Assembly (NCBI RefSeq): GCF_000372745.1
Contig: NZ_KB889675.1
Coordinates: 142,388 to 206,387 of the forward strand
DNA from: Embleya scabrispora DSM 41855
GTDB taxonomy: Bacteria; Actinomycetota; Actinomycetes; Streptomycetales; Streptomycetaceae
Direction: 5' to 3'
DNA length: 64,000 bases
Part shown: positions 17,599 to 25,936 of the stretch, one piece after another
Position numbering within the stretch: position 1 is the stretch's first letter
Layout of the letters: every line of letters begins with the position of its first letter
Notes under the pieces: generated by a model
What the model was told of the DNA's origin: nothing
Database searches by the model: none
Seen by the model: only the letters and a program-made list of their open reading frames with translations
Program-made: the position numbers and the translations under genes

Positions 17599-18462
17599 TC
17601 ACTTCTTCCCGTGCGCTTCAACGGGGGCCGGCTCGTTGATCTTGCTGCGCAGCTCGCCGGTCTGGCCCTTCGCGGCCAGCTCCTTCAGGTGCTGGACGTA
17701 TTCGGCCTTGTCCACGATCTTCACGTTGAAGAGCATGCGCGAGTGGTCCACACCGCACAGTTCGGCGCACTTGCCGCCGTACGTGCCCTTCTTCGTCGGG
17801 ACGACCTCGAACTTGTTCAATCGGCCCGGGAAGACGTCCTTCTTGTACAAGAAGTTCGGGACCCAGAACGAGTGGATGACGTCCGGCGAGGTCAGGTCGA
17901 ACCGGACGGACTCCTTCACGGGCAGGTAGAGCATCGGCGGCTTGCCGGGCGTGCCCTGCTCGTAGACGTCGACCGTGCCGTCGGCCGGGTCGCCCTTGTA
18001 GTTGAAGGACCAGCTCCACTGCACGCCGACCACGTTGATCACGTTGTCGGGGTTCTTGGAGAGTTCTTCGAGCTTGGTCTCGTCACGCGCGGTGAAGTAG
18101 AAGAAGACCGCGATCATGATGCCGGGGATGACCGTGTACAGAACCTCGATGGGGAGGTTGTACCGCGTCTGCGGCGGGATCTCGATCTTGGTGCGCGACC
18201 GGCGGTGGAACGCGACGCTCCACAGGATGAGCCCCCACACCACGGCCCCGACGATCAGCGCTGCAATCCAGGCGCCCTGCCAGAGCGACAGGACTCGCGG
18301 ACCCTGCTCGGTGACAGGGTTGGGCAGGCCGAGTCTCGGCAGGTCCTTGGAATCGACGGAGCAGCCGGTGGCGGTCGCAGTGACGAGGCCCAGAGCCAGC
18401 AGCTGCGGCACCCTGCGCCGCATCCAGCGCCGCGGCGAGCGGTCGGAGCCGTAGGGACTCAC
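17599..18462 (-). CDS. ctaC: Cytochrome c oxidase subunit II
   Basis: 287 aa from GTG 18462 (GGAAGG 6 nt upstream). A lipoprotein-type signal ends at ATGC (C34). Two membrane helices follow (about 64-84 and 106-124), then the Cu(A) cupredoxin domain with H197, C232, C236, H240 and M243. There is no fused cytochrome c domain, consistent with electron entry from the diheme QcrC. First gene of ctaC-ctaD-ctaF. The 235-nt gap to the divergent desulfurase gene holds the promoters of both. Confidence 0.95.
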   Translation of the reverse strand: MSPYGSDRSPRRWMRRRVPQLLALGLVTATATGCSVDSKDLPRLGLPNPVTEQGPRVLSLWQGAWIAALIVGAVVWGLILWSVAFHRRSRTKIEIPPQTRYNLPIEVLYTVIPGIMIAVFFYFTARDETKLEELSKNPDNVINVVGVQWSWSFNYKGDPADGTVDVYEQGTPGKPPMLYLPVKESVRFDLTSPDVIHSFWVPNFLYKKDVFPGRLNKFEVVPTKKGTYGGKCAELCGVDHSRMLFNVKIVDKAEYVQHLKELAAKGQTGELRSKINEPAPVEAHGKK

Positions 18463-18684
18463 GTAGCGCCTTCCCGAATGTCTCGCCCGCGCGCGAGTCG
18501 AGGTGGGGAACTTTTCTTCCCTGGCGACCCGTTGCGCGGACAGGTATGGATGTTTCTGCGGGCCAAACCCTACTCCAGCCCTATTCGGGTCGCGCGCGGA
18601 GGTCTGGTGTCGCAGGCCGAGTGGATGTGCCGGTGCATCCGTTCGGGCGAACGGCCCGAACGTGTCCGGGATTCGAGGATTGGC

Positions 18685-18690
18685 TACCGT
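18685..18690 (+). promoter_or_regulatory. -10 box for a leaderless desulfurase transcript
   Basis: TACCGT ends 7 nt before ATG 18698, and there is no ribosome site. The spacing places the transcription start at or next to the start codon. Confidence 0.5.
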
Positions 18691-18697
18691 CCGACCC

Positions 18698-20095
18698 ATG
18701 GCGTATTTCGACGCGGCCTCCACCGAACCACTGCACCCCGCTGCGAAAGCGGCCTTCCTGAGCACTCTGGACGAGGGCTGGGCCGATCCCGCACGCGGCT
18801 ATTACGACGGCCGACGAGCCCGCATGCTGCTCGACGCCGCGCGCGAGACGGTGGCGTCGGTGTTGGGCACCCGACCTGATGAAGTGTCATTCACCACATC
18901 CGGGACACAGGCGGTCCAGTTGGGCATGCTCGGCGTGCTCGCGGGCCGCCGCCGGGTGGGCACGCACCTGGTCGTCGGCGCGGTCGAACACTCCTGCGTA
19001 CTGCACACCGCGGACACGCACGCGGCACGTTCGGAGCAGCGCGGAACGGTCGCGGAAATCACCCGGACGGGGGTGGACCGCACGGGCCGGCTCGATGTGC
19101 CGGCGTTCGCCTCGGCGCTTCGTTCGGACACCGCGCTCGCGTGCGTGCAAAGCGCCAACCATGAGGTTGGCACGGTGCAGCCGATCGCCGAGGTGGTGAC
19201 GACGTGTCAGCGGGCGGGCGTGCCACTGCTCGTGGACGCCGCGCAGTCGGTGGGCCGGATGTCGGTGCCGGACGGCTGGTCGGTGCTGACCGCGAGCGCG
19301 CACAAGTGGGGCGGTCCGGCGGGGGTCGGCCTGCTGGTGGTGCGCAAGGGCACCCGCTACGCGTCCGCACTGCCCTACGACGAGCGCGAGGCGCGCCGGG
19401 TGCCCGGATTCGAGAACGTGCCGGCGATCGTCGCGGCGGCGGTCGCGCTGGGCGCGGTGAGCACCGAGTCGGCCGACGAGGATCGTCGGCTGTCCGCGCT
19501 GGTCGACCGCATCCGCACCCGCGTCCGGGAGACGGTGCCCGATGTCGAGGTGGTCGGCGATCCGCTCCACCGACTCCCGCACATCGTCACGTTCTCCTGT
19601 TTGTACGTCGACGGCGAGGCCCTGCTGACCGAACTGGACAAAGCGGGCTTCGCGGTGTCGTCGGGTTCCTCGTGCACGTCCTCGACCCTGACCCCCAGCC
19701 ATGTCCTGGAGGCGATGGGCGTGTTGTCCCACGGCAACATCCGCGTGTCGCTGCCGCGCGGCACGGCCGAGGCCGAGGTGGACCGCTTCCTGGCCCTCCT
19801 CCCGGGCCTGGTCGCCAGGCTCCGCGCGGTGGTCGCGCACACCCCGACCCCCGCGCCGGCGGCGACCGAGGAGGGGGTGGTCGTCGACGCCCTCGGCCGC
19901 CGCTGCCCGATCCCGGTGATCGAACTGGCGAAGCGCATCCTCGACGTCGAGGACGGCACGCTGATCACCGTCCTCTCCGACGACGAGGCGTCGGCCCTGG
20001 ACATCCCCGCCTGGTGCGAAATGACCGGCCACGAATTCCTCCGCGCCGAATCCCGCCCCCGGGGCAACGCCTACGTGGTCCGCCGCCACGCCTGA
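18698..20095 (+). CDS. Cysteine desulfurase fused to a TusA-like sulfurtransferase domain
   Basis: 465 aa. The N-terminal part (1 to about 375) is a NifS/IscS-type PLP enzyme: H98 (VEHSC), Schiff-base Lys K203 (SAHKWGG), and active-site Cys C326 in SSGSSCTSS. The C-terminal part (about 393-465) is a TusA/SirA domain with its acceptor Cys in RRCPIPVIELAKR (C403). Sulfur taken from L-cysteine can thus pass inside one chain to TusA and on to thiolation, molybdopterin or Fe-S pathways. It is divergent from ctaC and convergent with adoK. Confidence 0.93.
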   Translation: MAYFDAASTEPLHPAAKAAFLSTLDEGWADPARGYYDGRRARMLLDAARETVASVLGTRPDEVSFTTSGTQAVQLGMLGVLAGRRRVGTHLVVGAVEHSCVLHTADTHAARSEQRGTVAEITRTGVDRTGRLDVPAFASALRSDTALACVQSANHEVGTVQPIAEVVTTCQRAGVPLLVDAAQSVGRMSVPDGWSVLTASAHKWGGPAGVGLLVVRKGTRYASALPYDEREARRVPGFENVPAIVAAAVALGAVSTESADEDRRLSALVDRIRTRVRETVPDVEVVGDPLHRLPHIVTFSCLYVDGEALLTELDKAGFAVSSGSSCTSSTLTPSHVLEAMGVLSHGNIRVSLPRGTAEAEVDRFLALLPGLVARLRAVVAHTPTPAPAATEEGVVVDALGRRCPIPVIELAKRILDVEDGTLITVLSDDEASALDIPAWCEMTGHEFLRAESRPRGNAYVVRRHA

Positions 20096-20115
20096 CCCCA
20101 CCAAGGTGACCTCGA

Positions 20116-20151
20116 AGCGCCGGCCGGGCCTGCTTCGGCCCGGCCGGCGCT
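20116..20151. terminator. Bidirectional terminator between the desulfurase and adoK
   Basis: Perfect 15-bp arms AGCGCCGGCCGGGCC and its complement (20116-20130, 20137-20151), loop TGCTTC, between convergent genes. Confidence 0.85.
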
Positions 20152-20179
20152 CGAGGCCACCGATGGCCGAAGACCGAGA

Positions 20180-21157
20180 TCAGGTCGGGAGGTGCGCCGC
20201 AACCTCGCCCGCAGCCACATCCCCGTACGCGCGAGCAAACCGCCCCAGGAACGACGACCGCCGCAACGAATACTCCTGCGTCCCGACCGTCTCGATGACC
20301 AGAGTCGCCAGCATGTTGCCGACCTGCGCCGACCGCTCCAGCGACAACCCCCACGTGATCCCGGACAGGAACCCGGCCCGGAACCCGTCGCCCACACCCG
20401 TCGGATCGACCTTGGCGTCCTCCGCGGGACAGGGCACCACGATGGTCTCCTCGCCCTCCCGCTCGACCTTGACCCCGCTCGGTCCCAGCGTGGTGACCCG
20501 AACGCCCACCTTCTTCAGGATGTCGGCCTCGGACCAGCCGGTCTTCTGCATGATCAGCGCGCTCTCGTACTCGTTGGTGAGCAGGTACGCCGCACCGTCG
20601 ATGAGCCGACGAATGTCCTCGCCCTCCATCCGGGCGAGTTGCTGCGAGGGGTCGGCCGCGAACGGGTAGCCGCGCTCGCGGCACTCGTCGCTGTGCCGCA
20701 ACATCGCCTCGGGGTCGTTCGCACCGATCACGACCAGGTCCAGGCCGCCGACCCGATCGGCCACCGGCCGCAGTTCGATCTCGCGGGCCTCGCTCATCGC
20801 GCCGGTATAGAAGGACGCGATCTGGTTGTGCTCCTCGTCGGTCGTGCACACGAACCGAGCCGTGTGATGGGTCGGCGAGATGTGCACGGACTCGGTGTCC
20901 ACGTGATGCCGGTCCAACCAGGACCGGTAGTCCACGAAGTCCGCCCCGGCGGCGCCGACCAGAATCGGCGACAACCCCAGACATCCCATTCCGAAGCAGA
21001 TGTTCGGCGCGACACCGCCGCGTCGGATGTCCAGCTTGTCGACGAGGAAGGACAGCGAGACCACGTGCAGCTTGTCCGAGACGAGCTGGTCGGAGAACCG
21101 ACCGGGAAACGTCATGAGGTGGTCGGTGGCGATCGACCCGGTCACGGCAATGCGCAT
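20180..21157 (-). CDS. adoK: PfkB-family sugar/adenosine kinase (AdoK-like)
   Basis: 325 aa of the ribokinase/PfkB fold. Landmarks are RRGGVAPNICFGMGCLG near the N-terminus and DPTGVGDGFRAGF, where D257 is the catalytic base and the GVGD turn forms the anion hole. The sequence resembles actinobacterial adenosine kinase (M. tuberculosis Rv2202c type), which phosphorylates adenosine to AMP for purine salvage. Streptomycete homologues are often labelled only 'carbohydrate kinase', so substrate is a family inference. ATG 21157 follows GGAGAC. Monocistronic. Confidence 0.85.
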   Translation of the reverse strand: MRIAVTGSIATDHLMTFPGRFSDQLVSDKLHVVSLSFLVDKLDIRRGGVAPNICFGMGCLGLSPILVGAAGADFVDYRSWLDRHHVDTESVHISPTHHTARFVCTTDEEHNQIASFYTGAMSEAREIELRPVADRVGGLDLVVIGANDPEAMLRHSDECRERGYPFAADPSQQLARMEGEDIRRLIDGAAYLLTNEYESALIMQKTGWSEADILKKVGVRVTTLGPSGVKVEREGEETIVVPCPAEDAKVDPTGVGDGFRAGFLSGITWGLSLERSAQVGNMLATLVIETVGTQEYSLRRSSFLGRFARAYGDVAAGEVAAHLPT

Positions 21158-21337
21158 GGCGCGTGTCTCCTATGTGGAGGACGGGGATAGTGGCGTACGA
21201 GGAGCACGAGAAGGGGAAAACTCGCACACGTTATCCCACCTCGGTCGCACACCCCGTCGAAAACTACCGGTCGGTAGACCGTGCCGTCACGCTCTGTGCG
21301 ACTTACGCTGAAGATCCCCAGCGCAAGGAGTCATGAA

Positions 21338-21550
21338 ATGTCCCCGATGCCCGCGATGCCGTCCCAGGCCGAGCCCGAGACGCTCGAAGACCTGCGCGGT
21401 GACTGCCGTCACATCGACGCGTCGTGGACCACCCCGGGCCCGGAGCGGACGCCGGCGAAGACCGCGCCCGCCGGTTCGCGCGCCCCCGCCACCAACGTCC
21501 CCGCGCATGGCGCGACGCTGGTCGCGGGCATGTCCGAATACGGCGACTGA
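21338..21550 (+). CDS. Small hypothetical protein (70 aa)
   Basis: ATG at 21338 has AAGGAG 7 nt upstream. The product is hydrophilic, with TLEDLRGDCRHIDASW near the start, a Pro/Ala-rich middle and the C-terminal tail GMSEYGD. No membrane segment or known motif is present. An ATG at 21333 in another frame would read into the next gene but lacks proper spacing. It is followed after 46 nt by a membrane-anchored unknown protein, and the two may be cotranscribed. Function unknown. Confidence 0.5.
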   Translation: MSPMPAMPSQAEPETLEDLRGDCRHIDASWTTPGPERTPAKTAPAGSRAPATNVPAHGATLVAGMSEYGD

Positions 21551-21596
21551 CCGCCGCACCGCGGAACCGCTCCGGCTCGGCCCGCGTCGAATCGGC

Positions 21597-22205
21597 ATGC
21601 GTACCCACGGTGAGCACGACGCAGACATTCGACCCGAACCCCCCGCACGCCGGCGGCCGCTGATCGTCGGGCTCGCGATCGTCGCGGTGCTCGGCGTCGG
21701 CGGCGGGGCCTGGGCGGTGCTCGGTGACGAGGAATCGCCCCGTTCGACCACCGCCGACCCCGGCGCCGCCGCGTCGAGCGAGCCCGGCGCCCCGGCCGGC
21801 GAAACCGTCCAGGCCCGACCGGGCACGCCCGCCTCCGGCAACGCCGCCGGCCCGGACACCTCGACGTCCTCGCCCAACCTGCCCTCGGGCGCCCCGCACA
21901 CCTTTTACCCGGCCCAGGACGACACCCGGTTCAGCCGCTACACGGTGGCCCCGGACGGCCGCACGCTGACCGCCTGGTTGTGGGGCGGCCAGTGCGAGAC
22001 CAACCGCCTCGTGGTCGCGAGCGAGTCGGCGACACAGGTGGCCGTCCGTGTGGAGATCACCCGCATCGGCGACATGTGCACGGACATGGCCGTGGAGAAC
22101 AAGGCGAACGTGACCCTTCCCACACCGCTGGGCACGCGCGCGCTCGTCGACGCCGAGACCGGCGCGCGCATCACACCGGGCGGCAAGCCCTTCTCGGTCG
22201 GCTGA
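21597..22205 (+). CDS. Membrane-anchored protein of unknown function
   Basis: 202 aa. A short cytoplasmic N-terminus (MRTHGEHDADIRPEPPARRR) precedes one membrane helix (about 22-41: LIVGLAIVAVLGVGGGAWAV). A Pro/Ala/Ser/Thr-rich linker runs to about 100, then a small extracytoplasmic domain (about 103-202). Two Cys, in GGQCETNRL and GDMCTDMAV, could form a disulfide. No Shine-Dalgarno is visible at ATG 21597, so translation may be coupled to the preceding small gene. I do not recognise the domain. Confidence 0.65.
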   Translation: MRTHGEHDADIRPEPPARRRPLIVGLAIVAVLGVGGGAWAVLGDEESPRSTTADPGAAASSEPGAPAGETVQARPGTPASGNAAGPDTSTSSPNLPSGAPHTFYPAQDDTRFSRYTVAPDGRTLTAWLWGGQCETNRLVVASESATQVAVRVEITRIGDMCTDMAVENKANVTLPTPLGTRALVDAETGARITPGGKPFSVG

Positions 22206-22221
22206 CCGGACCCGCACACGA

Positions 22222-22259
22222 CGACGCCGCGCCGGCCCTTGCGGGTCGGCGCGGCGTCG
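22222..22259. terminator. Bidirectional terminator upstream of the erpA stop
   Basis: 17-bp arms (22222-22238, 22243-22259) with one G-T wobble and loop TTGC, between convergent genes. Confidence 0.85.
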
Positions 22260-22283
22260 GGGTTCAGCGGGTGAGGCGACGAA

Positions 22284-22637
22284 TCAGTGGAACGAGTCAC
22301 CGCAGGCGCAGGAACCGGCCGCGTTCGGGTTGTCGATCGTGAAGCCCTGCTTCTCGATCGTGTCCACGAAGTCGATCGTGGCGCCGCTCAGATACGGCGA
22401 GCTCATCCGGTCCGTGACGACCGAGACGCCGTTGAAGTCGGCCACGACGTCGCCGTCGAGCGACCGCTCGTCGAAGAACAGCTGGTAACGCATGCCGGAA
22501 CAACCGCCGGGCTGGACGGCCACGCGCAGCGCGAGATCGTCGCGACCCTCTTGCTCCAGCAGAGTCTTGACCTTGGCCGCCGCCTCATCGCTGAGGAGGA
22601 TGCCACCGGTCTTGGTGGTCTCGTCCTGGACAGTCAT
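22284..22637 (-). CDS. erpA: A-type iron-sulfur cluster insertion protein
   Basis: 117 aa of the HesB/IscA/ErpA family. Cluster ligands are C46 (GGCSGM), C110 and C112 (SCACGDSF). The protein carries [2Fe-2S] or [4Fe-4S] clusters to apo-proteins; the neighbouring NadA needs a [4Fe-4S] cluster, as do LipA and aconitase. ATG 22637 follows GGGAG at 7 nt, better than an upstream TTG. It is divergent from nadA, and the shared 195-nt region holds a clear palindrome. Confidence 0.92.
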   Translation of the reverse strand: MTVQDETTKTGGILLSDEAAAKVKTLLEQEGRDDLALRVAVQPGGCSGMRYQLFFDERSLDGDVVADFNGVSVVTDRMSSPYLSGATIDFVDTIEKQGFTIDNPNAAGSCACGDSFH

Positions 22638-22777
22638 CTGCAAGCTCCCACGTGGTGGTTCGTCATTCGTACGCCACTTCCACCTTCGGCAACCGACGGT
22701 GGCTCGGCCCTATTCCCACATCATGCTTCGGGCCCTCGCGTTTTACTCATGGTCGCACACCCCCGCTCTCGTCAACC

Positions 22778-22808
22778 TGACACGAACAGGATAGGATTGT
22801 TAGTGTCA
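22778..22808 (+). promoter_or_regulatory. Two-armed operator overlapping the nadA promoter
   Basis: TGACACGAACA (22778-22788) and TGTTAGTGTCA (22798-22808) are inverted with 10 of 11 positions matching, around GGATAGGAT. The centre holds TAGGAT, a plausible -10 box (22792-22797 region). A bound dimer would block nadA. An NAD-responsive repressor such as NrtR is one guess. Confidence 0.7.
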
Positions 22809-22832
22809 AATAGACGAGAAGAGGTGCGCGCC

Positions 22833-24017
22833 GTGACCGCGACACACGATCTGGACCTGCCGCCCGGGGTGCAGCCGACGCCGCTCGCGCTGCTGATGCT
22901 CGGGCGCGCCGCCGACCCGCGCAGTGAACGGGGCGTCGAGTGTCCCGGAGACCTGCCCTCGCCCTCCGACCCGGACCTGGTGGCCCGCGCCCGTGCGGCG
23001 AAGGAGCGGCTCGGCGACAAGGTGTTCATCCTGGGCCACCACTACCAGCGCGACGAGGTGATCGAATTCGCCGACGTGACCGGCGACTCGTTCAAGCTCG
23101 CGCGCGAGGCGGCGGCCCGTCCGGACGCGCCGTACATCGTCTTCTGCGGTGTGCACTTCATGGCCGAGAGCGCCGACATCCTGACCTCCGACGAGCAGCA
23201 GGTGATCCTGCCGGACCTGGCCGCGGGCTGCTCGATGGCCGACATGGCCACCTCGGAGCAGGTCGAGGAGTGCTGGGACGTGCTCGCCGACGCGGGCATC
23301 GCGGATGTCACCGTGCCGGTCTCGTACATGAACTCGTCGGCCGACATCAAGGCGTTCACCGGCCGCAACGGCGGCACGATATGCACGTCCTCCAACGCCA
23401 AGCGCGCCCTGGACTGGGCCTTCGAGCAGGGCGAGAAGGTGCTGTTCCTGCCCGACCAGCACCTGGGCCGCAACACCGCGGTGCTGGAGATGGGGCTGAG
23501 CCCGGACGACTGCGTGCTGTACAACCCGCACAAGCCGAACGGCGGCCTCACCCGCGAGCAGTTGCGCGCGGCGAAGATGATTCTGTGGCGCGGACACTGC
23601 TCGGTGCACGGGCGCTTCGACGTGAGCTCCGTCGAGGAGGTGCGCGCCCGGATCCCCGGGGTCAACGTGCTCGTACACCCGGAGTGCCGGCACGAGGTGG
23701 TCACCGCGGCCGACTACGTCGGCTCGACCGAATACATCATCAACACGCTGGACGCGGCCGAGCCGGGTTCGGCGTGGGCGATCGGCACCGAACTCAACCT
23801 GGTCCGCCGGGTGGCCGCGGCACACCCCGACAAGCAGGTCGTCTTCCTGGACAAGACGGTGTGCTTCTGCTCGACGATGAACCGGATCGACCTGCCGCAC
23901 CTGGTGTGGACGCTGGAGTCGCTGGTCGAGGGCAACGTGGTCAACCGGATCCGGGTGGACGCGGAGACCGAGAAGTTCGCCAAGGTCGCACTCGACCGCA
24001 TGCTGGCCCTGCCGTAA
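22833..24017 (+). CDS. nadA: Quinolinate synthase
   Basis: 394 aa. NadA condenses iminoaspartate with dihydroxyacetone phosphate to quinolinate in de novo NAD synthesis, using a [4Fe-4S] cluster. Candidate ligands are C133 (AAGCSMADM), C285 (VHPECRHE) and C344/C346 (TVCFCSTMN). The LGHHYQRDE motif near 68-74 binds substrate. GTG 22833 is preceded by a weak GAGG; GTG 22803 is an alternative inside the operator arm. nadB and nadC are not next to it. A GC-rich hairpin follows the stop. Confidence 0.94.
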   Translation: MTATHDLDLPPGVQPTPLALLMLGRAADPRSERGVECPGDLPSPSDPDLVARARAAKERLGDKVFILGHHYQRDEVIEFADVTGDSFKLAREAAARPDAPYIVFCGVHFMAESADILTSDEQQVILPDLAAGCSMADMATSEQVEECWDVLADAGIADVTVPVSYMNSSADIKAFTGRNGGTICTSSNAKRALDWAFEQGEKVLFLPDQHLGRNTAVLEMGLSPDDCVLYNPHKPNGGLTREQLRAAKMILWRGHCSVHGRFDVSSVEEVRARIPGVNVLVHPECRHEVVTAADYVGSTEYIINTLDAAEPGSAWAIGTELNLVRRVAAAHPDKQVVFLDKTVCFCSTMNRIDLPHLVWTLESLVEGNVVNRIRVDAETEKFAKVALDRMLALP

Positions 24018-24024
24018 CACGTGA

Positions 24025-24067
24025 GTGGGCGGTGTGCCCGGGGAAGCTCCCGAGGCACACCGCCCAC
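24025..24067. terminator. Terminator between nadA and pspAA
   Basis: 14-bp arms GTGGGCGGTGTGCC and complement (24025-24038, 24054-24067), with a further CGGG/CCCG pairing inside the loop. Confidence 0.8.
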
Positions 24068-24094
24068 ACGCAGCACGGAGGAGCGGTAGTCGCG

Positions 24095-24373
24095 TCAGCC
24101 CGGGATCAGACCGTCCGCGCTCAGCATCTTCCTGACCTCGTCCACATGTGCGTCCTCGGCCGGCAACAGCAGGTCGGAGGGCACGATCTCGTCATCCGGC
24201 ACCGCGGTGCCGACCTCGCGGACCTTGGACAGGAGCGCTGTCAACGCCGCGCGAAAGCCGGCGTCGTCGCCGCTCTCGATCGCGACCTGAAGCTCGTCGT
24301 CGACCCGGTTGAGCACATCCAGGTGCTCCGCCGCGACGTCGAGCTGGCCCTCACCCACGATCCGCACGATCAT
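24095..24373 (-). CDS. pspAA: PspA-associated protein PspAA
   Basis: 92 aa. Starts MIVRIVGEGQLDVAAEHLDVLNRVDDEL and is acidic throughout, matching the small partner found next to actinobacterial PspA. Its start overlaps the pspA stop (ATGA, 24370-24373), which signals coupled translation. From family knowledge it is thought to work with PspA at the stressed membrane. No membrane helix or enzyme motif is visible. Confidence 0.85.
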   Translation of the reverse strand: MIVRIVGEGQLDVAAEHLDVLNRVDDELQVAIESGDDAGFRAALTALLSKVREVGTAVPDDEIVPSDLLLPAEDAHVDEVRKMLSADGLIPG

Positions 24374-25143
24374 GTGCCGTCTCCCTGCTTGTCGAAACGC
24401 GGCCGGGGCTGTCCGGGGCCGATCGCCGGCGGCGGGGTGCCACCGGAGAGCTCGGCCTTCATCCGCTCCAGCTCCAGTTCCACGTCCGACGTGCTGGACA
24501 AACGCTCCAGCTCCGCGGTGATGTCGTCCTTCGCCATCCCGGTCGGGTCGTCGAGCGCGCCCGAGGCGAGCAACTCGTCGATCGCGCCCGCCCGGGCCTG
24601 CATCTGCGCGGTCTTGTCCTCGGCCCGCTGGATCGCGAGCCCGACGTCGCCCATCTCCTCGGAGATGCCGGCGACCGCGCCACCGATCCGTGCCTGGGCC
24701 TCGGCGGCCGTGTAGGTCGCCTTGATCGTCTCCTTGCGGGTACGGAACGCGTCCACCTTGGCCTGCAGTCGCTGCGAGGCCAGGACGAGCTTCTCCTCCT
24801 CCGCCTGGAGGTTCTGGTGCTGGGTGCCGAGGTCCGAGATCTGCTGCTGCACACCCGAGCGGCGCATGAGCGCCTCGCGGGCCAGATCCTCGCGACCGAG
24901 GGCCAGCGCCTTGCGGCCCTGGTCCTCGAGCTTGCCCGACTGCTGCTGCAGACCGGTCATCTGCAGTTCGAGCCGCTTGCGGGAGGTCGCCACATCGGCC
25001 ACGCCCCGGCGTACCTTCTGCAACAGCTCAAGTTGTTTCTGGTACGAGTAGTCGAGCATCTCGCGTGGATCCTCGGCCTTGTCGAGGGCCTTGTTGGCCT
25101 TCGCGCGGAAGATCATCGCCATTCGCTTCATTACACCGCTCAT
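24370..25143 (-). CDS. pspA: Phage shock protein A / IM30 family
   Basis: 257 aa, nearly all helical. Starts SGVMKRMAMIFRAKANKALDKAEDP, the amphipathic N-terminal helix typical of PspA. A long coiled coil follows (about 25-190; QKQLELLQKVRRG, RLELQMTGLQQQ), then a Pro-rich tail. PspA and IM30 proteins are ESCRT-III relatives that polymerise on damaged inner membrane. The PspF and PspBC partners of enterobacteria are absent, as usual here. Divergent from the DUF3043 gene. Confidence 0.92.
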   Translation of the reverse strand: MSGVMKRMAMIFRAKANKALDKAEDPREMLDYSYQKQLELLQKVRRGVADVATSRKRLELQMTGLQQQSGKLEDQGRKALALGREDLAREALMRRSGVQQQISDLGTQHQNLQAEEEKLVLASQRLQAKVDAFRTRKETIKATYTAAEAQARIGGAVAGISEEMGDVGLAIQRAEDKTAQMQARAGAIDELLASGALDDPTGMAKDDITAELERLSSTSDVELELERMKAELSGGTPPPAIGPGQPRPRFDKQGDGT

Positions 25144-25318
25144 GGGCCTCGCGTGCCCCCTTCGTAGGCAACCCGTGCTGCTCCCTGAAGCCTAAATGCC
25201 CAAGCGACCTTGTGGCAGCAGGGCTTTGCCTCACTTGACGTGTTCCCGCCCGTGAGAGTTCCGCATCCACATCGCACCGGATCCGGGGAGCCTTGAAATG
25301 TCGACCGGGTCGAACACG

Positions 25319-25324
25319 TAGGCT
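25319..25324 (+). promoter_or_regulatory. -10 box for a leaderless DUF3043 transcript
   Basis: TAGGCT at -12 to -7 relative to GTG 25331. A TTGAAA at 25293-25298 is a possible, widely spaced -35 box. Confidence 0.55.
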
Positions 25325-25330
25325 TTGAGC

Positions 25331-25936
25331 GTGTTCCGACGACGTTCCCACGCAGAGCCCGAGACCGCCGAGCAGTCCCTGGAGCGTCTCCAGGATTCGC
25401 AGGCCGTCCGTGACCCCCAGGCCCCCAAGGGCCGGCCGACGCCCAAGCGCAGCGAAGCCCAGGCCAACCGCAAGACCAAGGTGTCCATCACCAAGGACCC
25501 CAAGCAGGCGCGCAAGCAGGCCCGGATGCGGATGCGCGAGGAGCGCGAGGCGCAGCGCCAGGCGCTGCTGACCGGCGACGAGCGGGCGCTGCCGGCTCGG
25601 GACCGGGGGCCGCTGCGCCGGTTCGCCCGCGACTACGTCGACGCGCGCTACACGGTCGGCGAGTTCTTCCTGCCCTCGGCCGTGATCATCCTGATCCTGA
25701 GCATCCTGCCCAGTCTCGCGGTGAAGAACTTCTCGCTCTTCCTGTGGATCGCGGTGATCCTGCTGATCATCCTGGACTCCATCCGGGTCAACCTGGGCTT
25801 GAAGAAGGCACTACGGGCGAAGTTCCCCAAGGAGAACCTCAAGGGCGTCACGCCCTACGCGCTGATGCGCTGTCTCCAGCTCCGTCGGCTGCGGCTGCCC
25901 AAGCCGCAGGTCAAACGAGGCGAGAAGGTCACATGA
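25331..25936 (+). CDS. DUF3043 membrane protein
   Basis: 201 aa. A basic hydrophilic N-terminus (FRRRSHAEPE, then GRPTPKRSEAQANRK) is followed by two helices (about 113-131 and 137-156) and a basic C-terminus. This is the DUF3043 pattern, an actinobacterial protein of unknown role. The start is GTG 25331, since family members begin with FRRR and a -10 box ends 6 nt before it; TTG 25325 is less likely. It overlaps the methyltransferase gene (ATGA), so the two form an operon. Confidence 0.85.
   Translation: MFRRRSHAEPETAEQSLERLQDSQAVRDPQAPKGRPTPKRSEAQANRKTKVSITKDPKQARKQARMRMREEREAQRQALLTGDERALPARDRGPLRRFARDYVDARYTVGEFFLPSAVIILILSILPSLAVKNFSLFLWIAVILLIILDSIRVNLGLKKALRAKFPKENLKGVTPYALMRCLQLRRLRLPKPQVKRGEKVT

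Noticed and set aside
15958-18879. 973-codon open frame on the plus strand
   Set aside because: Antisense to ctaD and ctaC, Arg/Gly/His-rich shadow with no family features.
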